Shown in pieces: positions 43,221 through 52,244 of a stretch of DNA of 64,000 nucleotides. The stretch's first letter is position 1; each line of letters opens with the position of its first letter. The DNA lies in assembly GCF_000179915.2 (NCBI RefSeq), contig NC_014963.1, forward strand, positions 2,046,001 through 2,110,000, in the 5' to 3' direction. Under the pieces are notes generated by a model. That model worked only from the letters and a program-made list of their open reading frames with translations, was not told the origin of the DNA and made no database searches. The stretch comes from Terriglobus saanensis SP1PR4. Lineage in GTDB: Bacteria > Acidobacteriota > Terriglobia > Terriglobales > Acidobacteriaceae. The translations under genes and the position numbers were made by a program.

Positions 43221-45023
43221 ATGGCAATTGGTTTGCTTGCATGGGGAAGGTTCGAAACTGGAAGCGCTGCGGGGACACGTGTCACCGTTCCTGCACCTCC
43301 AACACACCCCTGGCTGGCCGACTTCCTCCACGCGCAGGCCACGTCTTTGGGACGATCTTTCGATTTCGTACAGTGGCCGCCATGGTCCAAGGCAGAAGGT
43401 GGCGCCGCACCGACATCTGACGGTTATGGTGTGTTCGATCGGCGCGATCTCGGCACGAAACCGCAGCAAGGTTCCACGCCCACCCGCTATGGACCGTTGG
43501 AGTCGACGCTCGCTGCCATAGCCGCATTGAATGCGCATGGTTGCCAGTCTATCGGCGACCTTGTCTTGCATCAGATGAGCGGAGAGAACGGTGGCCCCGG
43601 CGTCTTCCGTTATCTGGGAGCGGATGGAAAGACCCTGAACGGACGCGGAGCCACCACTGCGGGATGGTTTCGTGGACGAACGGCGCAACGCAAATCCGGG
43701 GATGGTGAATGGGAATGGGTCGACCCGGTTCCGCCATTTCGTCCTCAGGATGATGTACCAGTGCCTGCAGATGATTCTCCCTTTGGGCGAGAACTCTGTT
43801 ATCAGAATGGAGTTCCCACCGGGGCAGCCGAAGCCGATGCCAAAGATTATGTGCGATGGCTGTACGCTCGCACTGGCGCGGCGATGTTTCGTTTCGACGA
43901 TACCAAGGGAACCTACGCTCCTTCGGTGCGTCGGATTATGGACGCAATTCCGAATGTGCCTTTCTACAGCGAATATTTTGACGGCAATCCTGCCAATCTC
44001 GATTGGTGGGCGACCTCTGCGCCCATGTCCGGCCGATCTGCTGTGGCGGACTTTACATTGCACTGGCGGATTCAAGCAGCATGCAACGGATTCGATGCCA
44101 GACAACTCACGCTCGGAGGTGCTGGCTACTTCGAACGTAATCCCAGTCTTGCTGTAGGCTTCGTCGACAATCCAGATACGGATACATCGGATGGCCAGCA
44201 GGTGGTCTGCAATAAAGGTCTCGCCTATGCGTATCTACTTATGCTGCCGCTACGTCTGGCACTGGTTTATGGCAAAGATTATTTTCCGAACTCTATTTGG
44301 CCGGGGGCCTACGGGCTAAAGCCCGCGATCGATAATCTCTGTTGGATCTCGCGGATGTTTGCCTTTGGAAACTACCAGGTCCGCTGGGTAGATCGTGACG
44401 TGTTTGCAGCTACGCGTGATGGAAATGGTGGTGCGACGGGATGGTCGGGAGGCCTGCTCACAGCACTGAACTTCAACACTTTGTCGTCTCGCACGATCAC
44501 CTGTGACACGACCTTTGGCGCGAACCGATGGCTGCACGACTACTCCGGTCATCATTCCGATATCTGGACAGACTGGCAAGGGCGAGCGACATTCACGCTC
44601 CCCAGCAATGCCTACGCGCGGGGAGAGTCTTACGTATGCTTTGCACCCGGCGGCGTGAATCAGCCCGTTACGAGTACTTCGCGTTCCACGACACAGACGT
44701 TTGAGGCGGATGCTACGCTCGACGTGATGCCTGCCATGAATGGAGTGCATCCACTTCCGCAACACATTTACTGCGCTTCCGGAACGCGCATCTCGATCAA
44801 CCTTTCGGCGGTTCTGGCAGCGAACGAATCGCTCACCGCCAAGGTCAATACCTCGAATAACACGACCATTACATGGAAGCGCATTGGAGTCTATCCAGGA
44901 AGCGCCTCCGGCCGAACGCGCTCTGCCGGATGGCACACAATCTCTGTTGAGGGTCTCTCGCTCCCGGCGAGTGGCAGGAATTACAAACTAACGGTTACCT
45001 ATACCGGATCGGAGACACAATGA
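43221..45023 (+). CDS. Divergent GH13 alpha-amylase-family protein without signal peptide
   Basis: A 600-residue protein. The ATG at 43221 has GGAGGAGA 7 nt upstream. GH13 regions can be followed: DGYGVFDRRDLG, region I IGDLVLHQMSG (His117), region II AAMFRFDDTKGTYAP (nucleophile Asp226), region III PFYSEYFDG (acid/base Glu251) and region IV VGFVDNPDTDTSDG (Asp319). The His normally found just before the last catalytic Asp (NHD) is Pro318 here. A C-terminal beta domain (about 455-600; TFTLPSNAYARGESYVCFAPGG then an Ig-like tail) follows. No signal peptide is visible. It overlaps the next gene by 4 nt (ATGA). It is likely an alpha-glucan-active or transglycosylating enzyme, but altered specificity is probable. 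Confidence 0.75.
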   Translation: MAIGLLAWGRFETGSAAGTRVTVPAPPTHPWLADFLHAQATSLGRSFDFVQWPPWSKAEGGAAPTSDGYGVFDRRDLGTKPQQGSTPTRYGPLESTLAAIAALNAHGCQSIGDLVLHQMSGENGGPGVFRYLGADGKTLNGRGATTAGWFRGRTAQRKSGDGEWEWVDPVPPFRPQDDVPVPADDSPFGRELCYQNGVPTGAAEADAKDYVRWLYARTGAAMFRFDDTKGTYAPSVRRIMDAIPNVPFYSEYFDGNPANLDWWATSAPMSGRSAVADFTLHWRIQAACNGFDARQLTLGGAGYFERNPSLAVGFVDNPDTDTSDGQQVVCNKGLAYAYLLMLPLRLALVYGKDYFPNSIWPGAYGLKPAIDNLCWISRMFAFGNYQVRWVDRDVFAATRDGNGGATGWSGGLLTALNFNTLSSRTITCDTTFGANRWLHDYSGHHSDIWTDWQGRATFTLPSNAYARGESYVCFAPGGVNQPVTSTSRSTTQTFEADATLDVMPAMNGVHPLPQHIYCASGTRISINLSAVLAANESLTAKVNTSNNTTITWKRIGVYPGSASGRTRSAGWHTISVEGLSLPASGRNYKLTVTYTGSETQ

Positions 45024-46963
45024 ATCGTCGCAGGTTCTTACAACTTACCGCAGCTATCACTGTGACACGATCTCTTCCAACATGCGCGCAGCAGGCAGGA
45101 ACGGTAGCACCCATTCTTACCCGTGGCTACGACAATGCTCGGTCGGGCGCGAATCTTCACGAGACGGTTCTGACGCGTGCGTCGGTAGCCCAGAGCGGAA
45201 TCCGAAAATTGTTCACTATCCCGGTTTGGGGAGATGCGCGAGGGACAGAGTGTCAGCCATTGTTATTGCCGCAGGTTCGTATCGCCGCAGACAACTCCGT
45301 GCATGACGTTTTGCTTTTGCCGAATATGGCGAACAACGTTCGCGCTGTGGATGCCGCAACCGGCGCGGCCATTTGGGACCTGTTCCTCGGTCGACCAGTG
45401 GATGGTTCTGGCGCAATTGACATGCATCTGATCAACCAGCATTGGGGTGTACTCTCCACGGGCGTAATCGATCCGGAGACGAAGCGGCTTTATTGTGTGC
45501 CCTGGATCTCAGCGGACGGTACGCCACAACAGGCAGTGCATTTCATGGCCGTGATAGATATCGCCAAGGGCCAGCTTGTTTGTCCGCTGGTGACGTTGGC
45601 TGGTCTTAAGGATGGCACCCAAACCTATTCCTCCTCCATGCGCAAGCAGAGATCGTCTCTGGTCCTGACGAACGTGGGAGGCCGCAAGACAGTGTTCTTC
45701 GCTTCAGGCACTGTGCTCGAAACAACGAATGGAGCCTCTGGCTATGTGTTTGCCTTCGACTGTGGCAGCAACCAATTTACGGCGACTCTTGCCACTTCGC
45801 AAGGACGTGGTGCCGGCATCTGGATGGGTGGGCAGGGGCTGGCTGCGGACGCATCCGGCTTCCTCTATGCTGCAACGGGCAACGGGTCGTTCAACGGTAC
45901 GAATGACTTTGGCGAGGCAGTGATCAAGATTCAGTATCAGCCGCCTGCAGGCACTGCGAAAGGATGGATGAAGGTCGCCGATTGGTGGAGTCCTTACTCC
46001 GATGCAGGAAGAACAGGACAAAACCCCCAGTTGTCTTCGCCCACAGTCGTCCCTTCGAATAAGATGTCCGGGATGAGCGCGCCTTCGGCAGAGATGGCAA
46101 CGCCGGTGGGCGGTGGGATGGCGATGCCGCTCAAGGGTGCTCACGTGGTCAAGACCACAGATGAGCAAGGGCGGGCCGTGCAGCTGGTCTATCCCAAAGA
46201 CGCTAGGCAAAATGCGGCGTGGAGCGATGAAGACTTTGGCTCCGCAGGTGGAACATTGATTGAGGACTATCACGTCTATCTTGCTGGCGGAAAAGATGGC
46301 ATCACCTACCCCGTGCGCACGACGGCGATGGGGAAGACAAAACCTGCGGACTTTGCGAACACCAAGGCGAACTGCGCAAAGCTCGCTGCCCCTGCTGTTT
46401 GGGCTACTGCTTCTCCTGGAAGAAACATCGATTCATGCCCGAAAGACGTCACGGACCTGAACTTCTTTCCGAACGGTCGAACAAGACATATGCATTCGAC
46501 GCCTGTACAGTACTGGCACCCGACCCTGGGTCTCATCCTTTTCGTCGGCGGTGAGAATAGTGCGGTGCATGCCTGGGAAATGAGTTCGAGCGGAAAGATG
46601 ACTTACCTGGCGGAAGGCGCAGAACTGGCGTCAGAAAATGTTACGAACTCCCCGGGCGGAATGGCCGGAAGCTTCATGACTCTTTCCAGCAACAACAACC
46701 AGAAGGGAACAGCGCTTCTATGGTGCCTGCAGCCATGGGGAGATGCCAACAGCACCGTCACTGCCGGCCGCCTTATTGTCTATGATCCAGATCCTCTCAA
46801 CTATGTCACCTTGCCAAACGGATCGAAGCGAATTCCTTCTCTGTGGAGATCGCAGGATTGGAATATTAACTTCACCGATCCTAAGTTTAATGTTCCTGTC
46901 GTCAGCGGCGGCAAAGTGTATGTGCCTAACTATTCCGGCTCTGTTGACGTCTATGGAGAGTAA
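45020..46963 (+). CDS. Tat-exported PQQ-like beta-propeller protein
   Basis: A 647-residue protein beginning with a twin-arginine signal (NRRRFLQLTAAITVTRSLPTCAQ). The body has quinoprotein-like propeller motifs: LLPNMANNVRAVDAATGAAI near residue 105, GGQGLAADASGFLYAATGNG near 275, GTLIEDYHVYLAGGKDG, VPVVSGGKVYVPNYSGSVDV at the end. A Met/Gly-rich, flexible segment (about 350-375, MSGMSAPSAEMATPVGGGMAM) interrupts the blades. No PQQ/metal site could be identified with confidence, so a dehydrogenase role is not claimed; it may be a binding or scaffold protein. Its start overlaps the GH13 stop, so the two are probably made together. Confidence 0.7.
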   Translation: MNRRRFLQLTAAITVTRSLPTCAQQAGTVAPILTRGYDNARSGANLHETVLTRASVAQSGIRKLFTIPVWGDARGTECQPLLLPQVRIAADNSVHDVLLLPNMANNVRAVDAATGAAIWDLFLGRPVDGSGAIDMHLINQHWGVLSTGVIDPETKRLYCVPWISADGTPQQAVHFMAVIDIAKGQLVCPLVTLAGLKDGTQTYSSSMRKQRSSLVLTNVGGRKTVFFASGTVLETTNGASGYVFAFDCGSNQFTATLATSQGRGAGIWMGGQGLAADASGFLYAATGNGSFNGTNDFGEAVIKIQYQPPAGTAKGWMKVADWWSPYSDAGRTGQNPQLSSPTVVPSNKMSGMSAPSAEMATPVGGGMAMPLKGAHVVKTTDEQGRAVQLVYPKDARQNAAWSDEDFGSAGGTLIEDYHVYLAGGKDGITYPVRTTAMGKTKPADFANTKANCAKLAAPAVWATASPGRNIDSCPKDVTDLNFFPNGRTRHMHSTPVQYWHPTLGLILFVGGENSAVHAWEMSSSGKMTYLAEGAELASENVTNSPGGMAGSFMTLSSNNNQKGTALLWCLQPWGDANSTVTAGRLIVYDPDPLNYVTLPNGSKRIPSLWRSQDWNINFTDPKFNVPVVSGGKVYVPNYSGSVDVYGE

Positions 46964-47160
46964 GTACTGAATCCAGTTCAGCACATTACAAGTAGCTTTA
47001 TGCCGACTTTCATTGCTTATCGCGTTGATGACCTTATGACGCTGCCGTGACAAGCTCATGACAAGTCGGCCTTTGCATGCACCTAAGCTCGGCCTAGATC
47101 GAATCAGGAAGTCCTCGCTCGCGCGATTGCTTCCCACTTCCAATCGATCCTGGAGCCAGC

Positions 47161-48801
47161 ATGTACCCCCGTATGTTATTAGTCCCATCCCTGCGCGCGA
47201 TGCTCTTTGCCTCTTGCATTGGCCTGTCTTCGTTTGTGGCTGCCGCACAAACCCAAAGTACCTATTTGCAGACCAATTTGATCTCGGATGGTTTTGTTCC
47301 CGCCGCACACATTGACTCAAATCTTAAGAATCCCTGGGGCCTTTCGATTGGGCAGGACTTCTGGACCGATTCTCCCGGTTCGGGTCTTTCGATCGTCACG
47401 GATGCGACGGGCACCCCCAGCTTCGATGTGACGGTTCCAGCAGCCTCTGGAACTGGCCCGGGTACTCCTGCAGGCACGGTCTTCAATAGCGATACAACTG
47501 CTTTCACCATTCCACTCAAAGGATCCGCAACCTTTCTCTTCGGTACGTTGGACGGCACCATCGCAGCCTGGAATGCAAGTACACCTACAGCCGTCACCGT
47601 CGTGAATAACTCAGCGGCAAAAGCCGTTTACACCGACATCGTGGTTGATAAAAATGCGACCGGCACTTTTCTTCTGGCGGCCAATTTCTCTCTTGGCACG
47701 GTCGACGTATTTGACACCAACTTCGCCGCTGCACATCTGACAGGTGCTTTCGCAGATCCAGATATCCCTGCGGGCTACGCTCCTTTCGGCATCCATAGCA
47801 TCGGATCCAATGTATATGTCACCTATGCTCAAGTAGATCCGACGAGCGGACGTGAGGTAGTTGGAGCTGGTCTTGGCTATGTCAATGTTTTCGATAACAA
47901 CGGTAATCTCCTCAAGCGTGCCATCTCGCAGGGCAACCTGAATGCTCCCTGGGGTATGGCCCTCGCGCCATCGGGCTTTGGCAGCTTTGGCGGAGATCTT
48001 CTGATCGGCAACTTCGGTGATGGCATCATTAACGTTTACGATCCGAATAGCTTTGCGTTGCTTGGTCAGTTGACGGACGCCAGCGGCAATCCTATCGCGA
48101 ACACAGGCCTCTGGGAGATCGTCTTTGGTACCGGTACGAACGGTGCTGGCGACCCGAACACTTTGTATCTTGCTGCGGGCATCAATGGCGAGCAAGACGG
48201 GGTAGTGGCAACCATCACAGTTGTCCCGCCAAGTGCCGGATCGGGAGACTTCTCAATACAGCCCTCCACAAATGCGATCACGGTTACGACGGGCCAAAAT
48301 GCGAGCATTTCGCTCGCGCTCACCGGGACGAATGGGTTCACCGGTCCTGTGGCGTTTTCGTGCACAGGTCTTCCTTCGGGCTCTTCCTGCGTATTCAATC
48401 CCACGACGGTAACGCTTTCCGGAACGGCAGCCACTACGGTTTCGGTCTCGATCGGTACACAGGCAGCGGCCCCCGCTGCTCCCGTCAGCCCATACATGGC
48501 GAAAGCCTTGGACTGGGGTTTGACAGGAATCGGGCTTGCATTTCTGCCCCTCGGTTTGCTTGCTTTCTCGCGAGTGCGCCGGCGTGCCTCTTTGCTTCGC
48601 GGAACAGTTTTCTTGTTCGCCTTGAGTCTTGCGGCGTTGGCCTTCACGGGTTGCAGCGGCTCGACGCCGTCCGCCCCAGTTTCGCCGGTGGCTCCAGTCG
48701 CACCCACAACTCCTCCCGCTTCAGTTACTTCTCAGGTCGTAATCACTGCCACCGCTGGCGCCATTACGCACACAACCACAGTTGCTCTTACGGTGCAGTA
48801 A
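47161..48801 (+). CDS. TIGR03118-type beta-propeller protein with Ig-like tail and C-terminal membrane segment
   Basis: A 546-residue exported protein: signal peptide (residues 1-29), then a propeller of the TIGR03118 kind (YLQTNLISDGFVPAAHIDSN, LKNPWGLSIG, AVYTDIVVDKNATGTFLLAANF, FGSFGGDLLIGNFGDGIINVYD). From about residue 360 an Ig-like segment begins (GDFSIQPSTNAITVTTGQNA), is cut by two hydrophobic stretches (LGLAFLPLGLLAFSRVRRR and GTVFLFALSLAALAFTGCSG), and resumes with a Pro-rich linker and TATAGAITHTTTVALTVQ. Molecular function is unknown. AGCC and GGAG lie just before the ATG. It is a single gene with a strong terminator downstream. Confidence 0.75.
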   Translation: MYPRMLLVPSLRAMLFASCIGLSSFVAAAQTQSTYLQTNLISDGFVPAAHIDSNLKNPWGLSIGQDFWTDSPGSGLSIVTDATGTPSFDVTVPAASGTGPGTPAGTVFNSDTTAFTIPLKGSATFLFGTLDGTIAAWNASTPTAVTVVNNSAAKAVYTDIVVDKNATGTFLLAANFSLGTVDVFDTNFAAAHLTGAFADPDIPAGYAPFGIHSIGSNVYVTYAQVDPTSGREVVGAGLGYVNVFDNNGNLLKRAISQGNLNAPWGMALAPSGFGSFGGDLLIGNFGDGIINVYDPNSFALLGQLTDASGNPIANTGLWEIVFGTGTNGAGDPNTLYLAAGINGEQDGVVATITVVPPSAGSGDFSIQPSTNAITVTTGQNASISLALTGTNGFTGPVAFSCTGLPSGSSCVFNPTTVTLSGTAATTVSVSIGTQAAAPAAPVSPYMAKALDWGLTGIGLAFLPLGLLAFSRVRRRASLLRGTVFLFALSLAALAFTGCSGSTPSAPVSPVAPVAPTTPPASVTSQVVITATAGAITHTTTVALTVQ

Positions 48802-48830
48802 ACGTACCCATACGTTCGCCTAAGTCAGCC

Positions 48831-48876
48831 GAGGCTTGGTCTGTTCAATGGACGAACAGACCAAGCCTCAACTTTT
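48831..48876 (+). terminator. Intrinsic terminator of the TIGR03118-type gene
   Basis: A perfect 16-nt stem (GAGGCTTGGTCTGTTC at 48831-48846 against its complement at 48854-48869) with a 7-nt loop, followed by AACTTTTG. It lies between convergent genes and may also stop the minus-strand transcript. Confidence 0.85.
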
Positions 48877-48897
48877 GTTATTTGCGTTCAGTTATGT

Positions 48898-51126
48898 CTA
48901 CTGAATTTCGACACCGTTGATCAAGGGTTGATCTCTGGTGCCATCGGTCAGGGTGATAACAATCTGGCCCAGACCATTTGCGGTTGCGTTGAACTGTTGA
49001 ATGTTTGCGGTCCTGAAGGCTCCGGCAGTGGCGACCACGTCGAAGTTATGCAGCACCTGCGTGCCATTGATCGCTACGTTGAAGATGCGGCTTCCCGCAG
49101 TGCTGAAGTAGAGTTCGGCAAAGTGGAGACGCACGATGTGGGCGGAATTTGGAGTGAAGCCAGGAATCGTGTAGTTGAACTGGCCTTGGCGTTGACTCTG
49201 ATAGACAGCCACTGGTGCGGGGTTGCTCACATTTGTGATGTTGATCGGCTGAGTGGTCGTGAAGGTAGAACCGTTGGAGAAATCTGTATCCGCCACGAAC
49301 GGCGTGGCTCCTCCGCCTCCTGAATCGATGGCAACCGTGAGTGGTCCGGCAGAACAGGCCGCGGTGCCGACGAAAGACGCGAAGTCTTTGGGTGAAGCTC
49401 CTGTTGGTGTAGCCCCACCCTGACCATTAATCACGTTATTGATACCGCCGGATCCGTTCAACTTCACCGTAACCATATCCGTGAAATGCATGCCTGTGCT
49501 GTTGGGGGTAGAGATAGCGTTGTCCTGGAAGATCGCCACGCCCTGATTGAAGAAGGAATAGATGCCGAGACCGTATGCTGTGTGGTTGCACACCGCAGAA
49601 GTCACTTCGTAGGAGGGATAACCATTCATCGAACCATCCATCCATGCGCCCTGACTGGGTACATCGTATGGATCTTCGCTTTGGTAGAAGATGGTTTCTC
49701 CGTTATTTCCATTCCACTGGACCTGGCTTTGTTGATAGTGCTCTACAGCAAGTCCAAGGGCGGTGACGTTATCGCCGTTAACGACCAGACCGTGAGCCGC
49801 AGGGTTGGTGGTCCATCCAACGCCGGTCCCGTGATCGGCGCGCCATGCCCAGATATTGTCGAGGATGATGTTATTGCTGTCGACTTCCAGACTGGTGGTA
49901 GCAGAGCCAGCGGTGGCTCCTCCAATACGGAAGAACACATCGCTGATGGAGGTGGGATTGTTTGCGTGATTGGCGCGGGTTGTATTCGGGACTCCGACCT
50001 GAAGAAGAACCGCAGAGTTAGTTGGGCCAGCATCAATGAGTAGTCCGGCGAGTTGAACGCCTCCCACATCAGCTACCGTCATCGCTGCGTTCCCGTTCTG
50101 CGGAACGAGCGTAGGGTAGCCAAGACCCAGAACGACCGTGTTAGCCGCGGTCACGTTGATCGGAGCGGTCAGACTGTAGATGCCGGGTGTCAGAATGAGA
50201 TTCTTGCCGGAAGCAAGAGCTGTATTGATCTGCGCAACAGTATTGGACGGTGTGGCAATGAAGAATGTGCTGATGGACAGTGAAGTGCCTACACCCAGAC
50301 CTCCGCTGGTCCATGTGACACCAGAGGAAGCAGTTTGCAGTGCCGGAGAAAAAACGGAATAGTTTCCAGTGCTGTCGATGTAAAGGTAAGGTTTTTCGCG
50401 GCTAACAGGCGTTGTCGCGAGCGTCGTGATATTCGGGAAGTTCTGTGCTGGTGCGCCCGTGACCCCGGAAAAGACATAGTTCCAGACTGGCGTGGTGGAG
50501 CTGCCAATCACGCTATTGCGGGTGTACCACTGCTGTTGAGAGCACATGTTTTCGTTCGTATCGATTACGGAATCGGAGATGAAGCCTCCGCTCGCAAAGT
50601 GACAACTGCCGTCGGTCAGTTCCAAAGAACCAGCGACGTGCATGCGGCGGAAAGCTGCTCCCTGTGCGACAGCCCAGCGTTCCGTGCCGCCAGTTGGAAC
50701 AGGGATCTTAAGGTTCTCTATTGAGCGCCAAAAGTTGGTCGTGACATTCCCACTACTATCGCCTACGTCGATATAGAGACCGCCGCCGCTCAGAACTGTG
50801 GCATCCGGCGTGGTGCCGAGGCCTGCGACGGAAAGATAGAACCCCACCTGATGACTCACCCCGGTGTACTGGCCAGGTTTGAAGAGTACGGCGTAGCGGT
50901 TAGTGCTGAATTGGGCCTGACTGACCGACGGATTTGAGATGGCATCGAGCGTGGTATTGATGGTGGCGCCAGGGACACTCGGGTCGAAGACGTAAACGTT
51001 AGGCCCAAAGATGGAAGCGTTGAACTGTGCGAAGGACGGGGTTGCAGCCGAAAAGATCATGCCGAGAACGGCAAGGATCAGCGGAAGCTTTCCGATGGGG
51101 AAAGCGCGTTTGTTGTAGAGGTACAT
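48898..51126 (-). CDS. Secreted parallel beta-helix protein with C-terminal malectin-like domain
   Basis: A 742-residue protein. The ATG at 51126 has AAGGAG 5 nt upstream and opens a signal peptide (KLPLILAVLGMIFSAATPSFAQ). Residues 40-590 or so resemble the family, mostly actinobacterial, often misnamed adenylyl cyclase (GPNVYVFDPSVPGATINTTL, NRYAVLFKPGQYTG, ASGGFISDSV, TPVSREKPYLYID, GKNLILTPGIYSLTAPINV, VQLAGLLIDAGP); the repeated short strands indicate a pectate-lyase-like beta-helix related to GH55-type folds. Nothing suggests a cyclase domain. Residues from about 610 form a malectin-like carbohydrate-binding domain (VRLHFAELYFSTAGSRIFNV). It is probably a glycan-degrading or glycan-binding exoprotein with an unknown substrate. 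Confidence 0.72.
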   Translation of the reverse strand: MYLYNKRAFPIGKLPLILAVLGMIFSAATPSFAQFNASIFGPNVYVFDPSVPGATINTTLDAISNPSVSQAQFSTNRYAVLFKPGQYTGVSHQVGFYLSVAGLGTTPDATVLSGGGLYIDVGDSSGNVTTNFWRSIENLKIPVPTGGTERWAVAQGAAFRRMHVAGSLELTDGSCHFASGGFISDSVIDTNENMCSQQQWYTRNSVIGSSTTPVWNYVFSGVTGAPAQNFPNITTLATTPVSREKPYLYIDSTGNYSVFSPALQTASSGVTWTSGGLGVGTSLSISTFFIATPSNTVAQINTALASGKNLILTPGIYSLTAPINVTAANTVVLGLGYPTLVPQNGNAAMTVADVGGVQLAGLLIDAGPTNSAVLLQVGVPNTTRANHANNPTSISDVFFRIGGATAGSATTSLEVDSNNIILDNIWAWRADHGTGVGWTTNPAAHGLVVNGDNVTALGLAVEHYQQSQVQWNGNNGETIFYQSEDPYDVPSQGAWMDGSMNGYPSYEVTSAVCNHTAYGLGIYSFFNQGVAIFQDNAISTPNSTGMHFTDMVTVKLNGSGGINNVINGQGGATPTGASPKDFASFVGTAACSAGPLTVAIDSGGGGATPFVADTDFSNGSTFTTTQPINITNVSNPAPVAVYQSQRQGQFNYTIPGFTPNSAHIVRLHFAELYFSTAGSRIFNVAINGTQVLHNFDVVATAGAFRTANIQQFNATANGLGQIVITLTDGTRDQPLINGVEIQ

Positions 51127-51560
51127 GGAAACTCCTTGAATCGGGGTTGAACCGTCGTGAATGGTAGGTTCAGACCTGAGGAGTAAGTAAGCGAAGTTTG
51201 ATCCTGGTCTCTTCGTCGCGCTGGTGTGTCTATTCACTCAGAGGAGCTGAAGCCCCAGCTAAGTCAACGTGTGAAGAGAAGGACAATTGCCATGGGGTTC
51301 ATCTGCGATGGAAGAAGCCCATACGAACGATTTACTTTCATTCGTCGGTCACCCAATCTACAGGACAAATTCAAGGTTAGGCATTCCATAAGACAGCACA
51401 AATTTGATGTCGTGAACGATGAACCGCAATGGGCTGGGAAAGTTACGATAGAAGTTCCAAAACGGGATGTTAACGCATTTTTTGTCCCTGCATACGGAAG
51501 CGTTCATTGATTGAACGTATCGGAAAAACTTGCATTGAAACTGAAATTATTTGGCCAAAA
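51127..51560. other. Intergenic region without a convincing gene
   Basis: This holds the promoter side of the beta-helix gene. A 94-codon plus-strand open frame (51226-51510) has no clear ribosome binding site at its start, no recognisable motif and a biased composition (many Arg/Lys), so I do not call it a gene. No RNA gene or repeat was seen. Confidence 0.4.
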
Positions 51561-51591
51561 GGAAACGGCGAACTTAGAGTTCGCCGTTTCC
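51561..51591 (-). terminator. Intrinsic terminator of the glycine-zipper gene
   Basis: A perfect 14-nt stem (GGAAACGGCGAACT and its complement) with a TAG loop. Read on the minus strand it is followed by TTTTGG, the right polarity to end the gene at 51901-51617. Confidence 0.85.
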
Positions 51592-51616
51592 TTTGACTAC
51601 GTAAAAAATATCTGAG

Positions 51617-51901
51617 CTAGTAATTCCGACGATGATGGTGACGGGCATACGCGCGCTGCCGTTCACGGCGATGACGTCGCTTGGCGTTTTCATTGCCAAT
51701 AATTGCACCACCGCCTGCGCCAATCGCACCGCCGATAAGTGCTCCCTTGCCGCCACCTGCAAGGGCGCCGATTCCAGCTCCTGCACCACCACCGATTAGA
51801 GCACCTTTGCCAGCGCCAATTTGGGCTGAAGCCACTGGCGCAAAGGGCAACATCGTTCCTACCAGTAGTGCGGTCGTAGTCAAAATCCTGCGAATCGTCA
51901 T
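51617..51901 (-). CDS. Small exported glycine-zipper protein
   Basis: A 94-residue protein: signal peptide (MTIRRILTTTALLVGTMLPFAPVASAQ), then regularly spaced Gly/Ala-rich repeats (GKGALIGGGAGAGIGALAG, GKGALIGGAIGAGGGAIIG) typical of glycine-zipper membrane proteins such as YMGG/Rick_17kDa-type, and a basic, His-rich tail (RRHRRERQRAYARHHHRRNY). AGGGAG lies 7 nt before the ATG. It probably inserts in or lines the outer or inner membrane; its role is unknown. It is a monocistronic gene with its own terminator. Confidence 0.75.
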   Translation of the reverse strand: MTIRRILTTTALLVGTMLPFAPVASAQIGAGKGALIGGGAGAGIGALAGGGKGALIGGAIGAGGGAIIGNENAKRRHRRERQRAYARHHHRRNY

Positions 51902-52244
51902 GCTATTTCTCCCTGTACCGGATCGAGTAGGTACATCCACCGCTTCTTAAGCAGATGTCAGAAGATACGGATGCGGTCTATCGCAGTAGGTTTGCTTCGC
52001 TACGAAAGATTGCAGGCCCGACGCACGTTACCTCCCGCTAAGAGGTAGATAGGGAAGCACTAAGGAAAATATCGCAAAGTAGGGGCCTTGTCGGCTTAGT
52101 GCGACAAGGCATTCGAAAAATTGTGGATATACTCCGCTTGTCAAACGTCAGGCAGGTTACCTGAAGCTCAAAATATGCGAGTTTCTGTCCAGATTTGGAA
52201 GCGAATTGAACTGATACGTGTTGAGCCTTCGGGAGAGAAACATT
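51902..52244. promoter_or_regulatory. Intergenic region upstream of the subtilase gene, with inverted repeat
   Basis: No gene is seen. GCCTTGTCG at 52085-52093 and CGACAAGGC at 52102-52110 form a perfect 9-nt inverted repeat with an 8-nt spacer and no T-run, more like an operator or leader hairpin than a terminator. An 11-nt near-palindrome CAGGTTACCTG follows at about 52152. Both lie within 160 nt of the subtilase start. Confidence 0.4.

Noticed and set aside
51226-51510. 94-codon open frame on the plus strand in a gene-free region
   Set aside because: No ribosome binding site at the start, no recognisable motif, and codon use that looks unlike the neighbouring genes. A short protein cannot be excluded.
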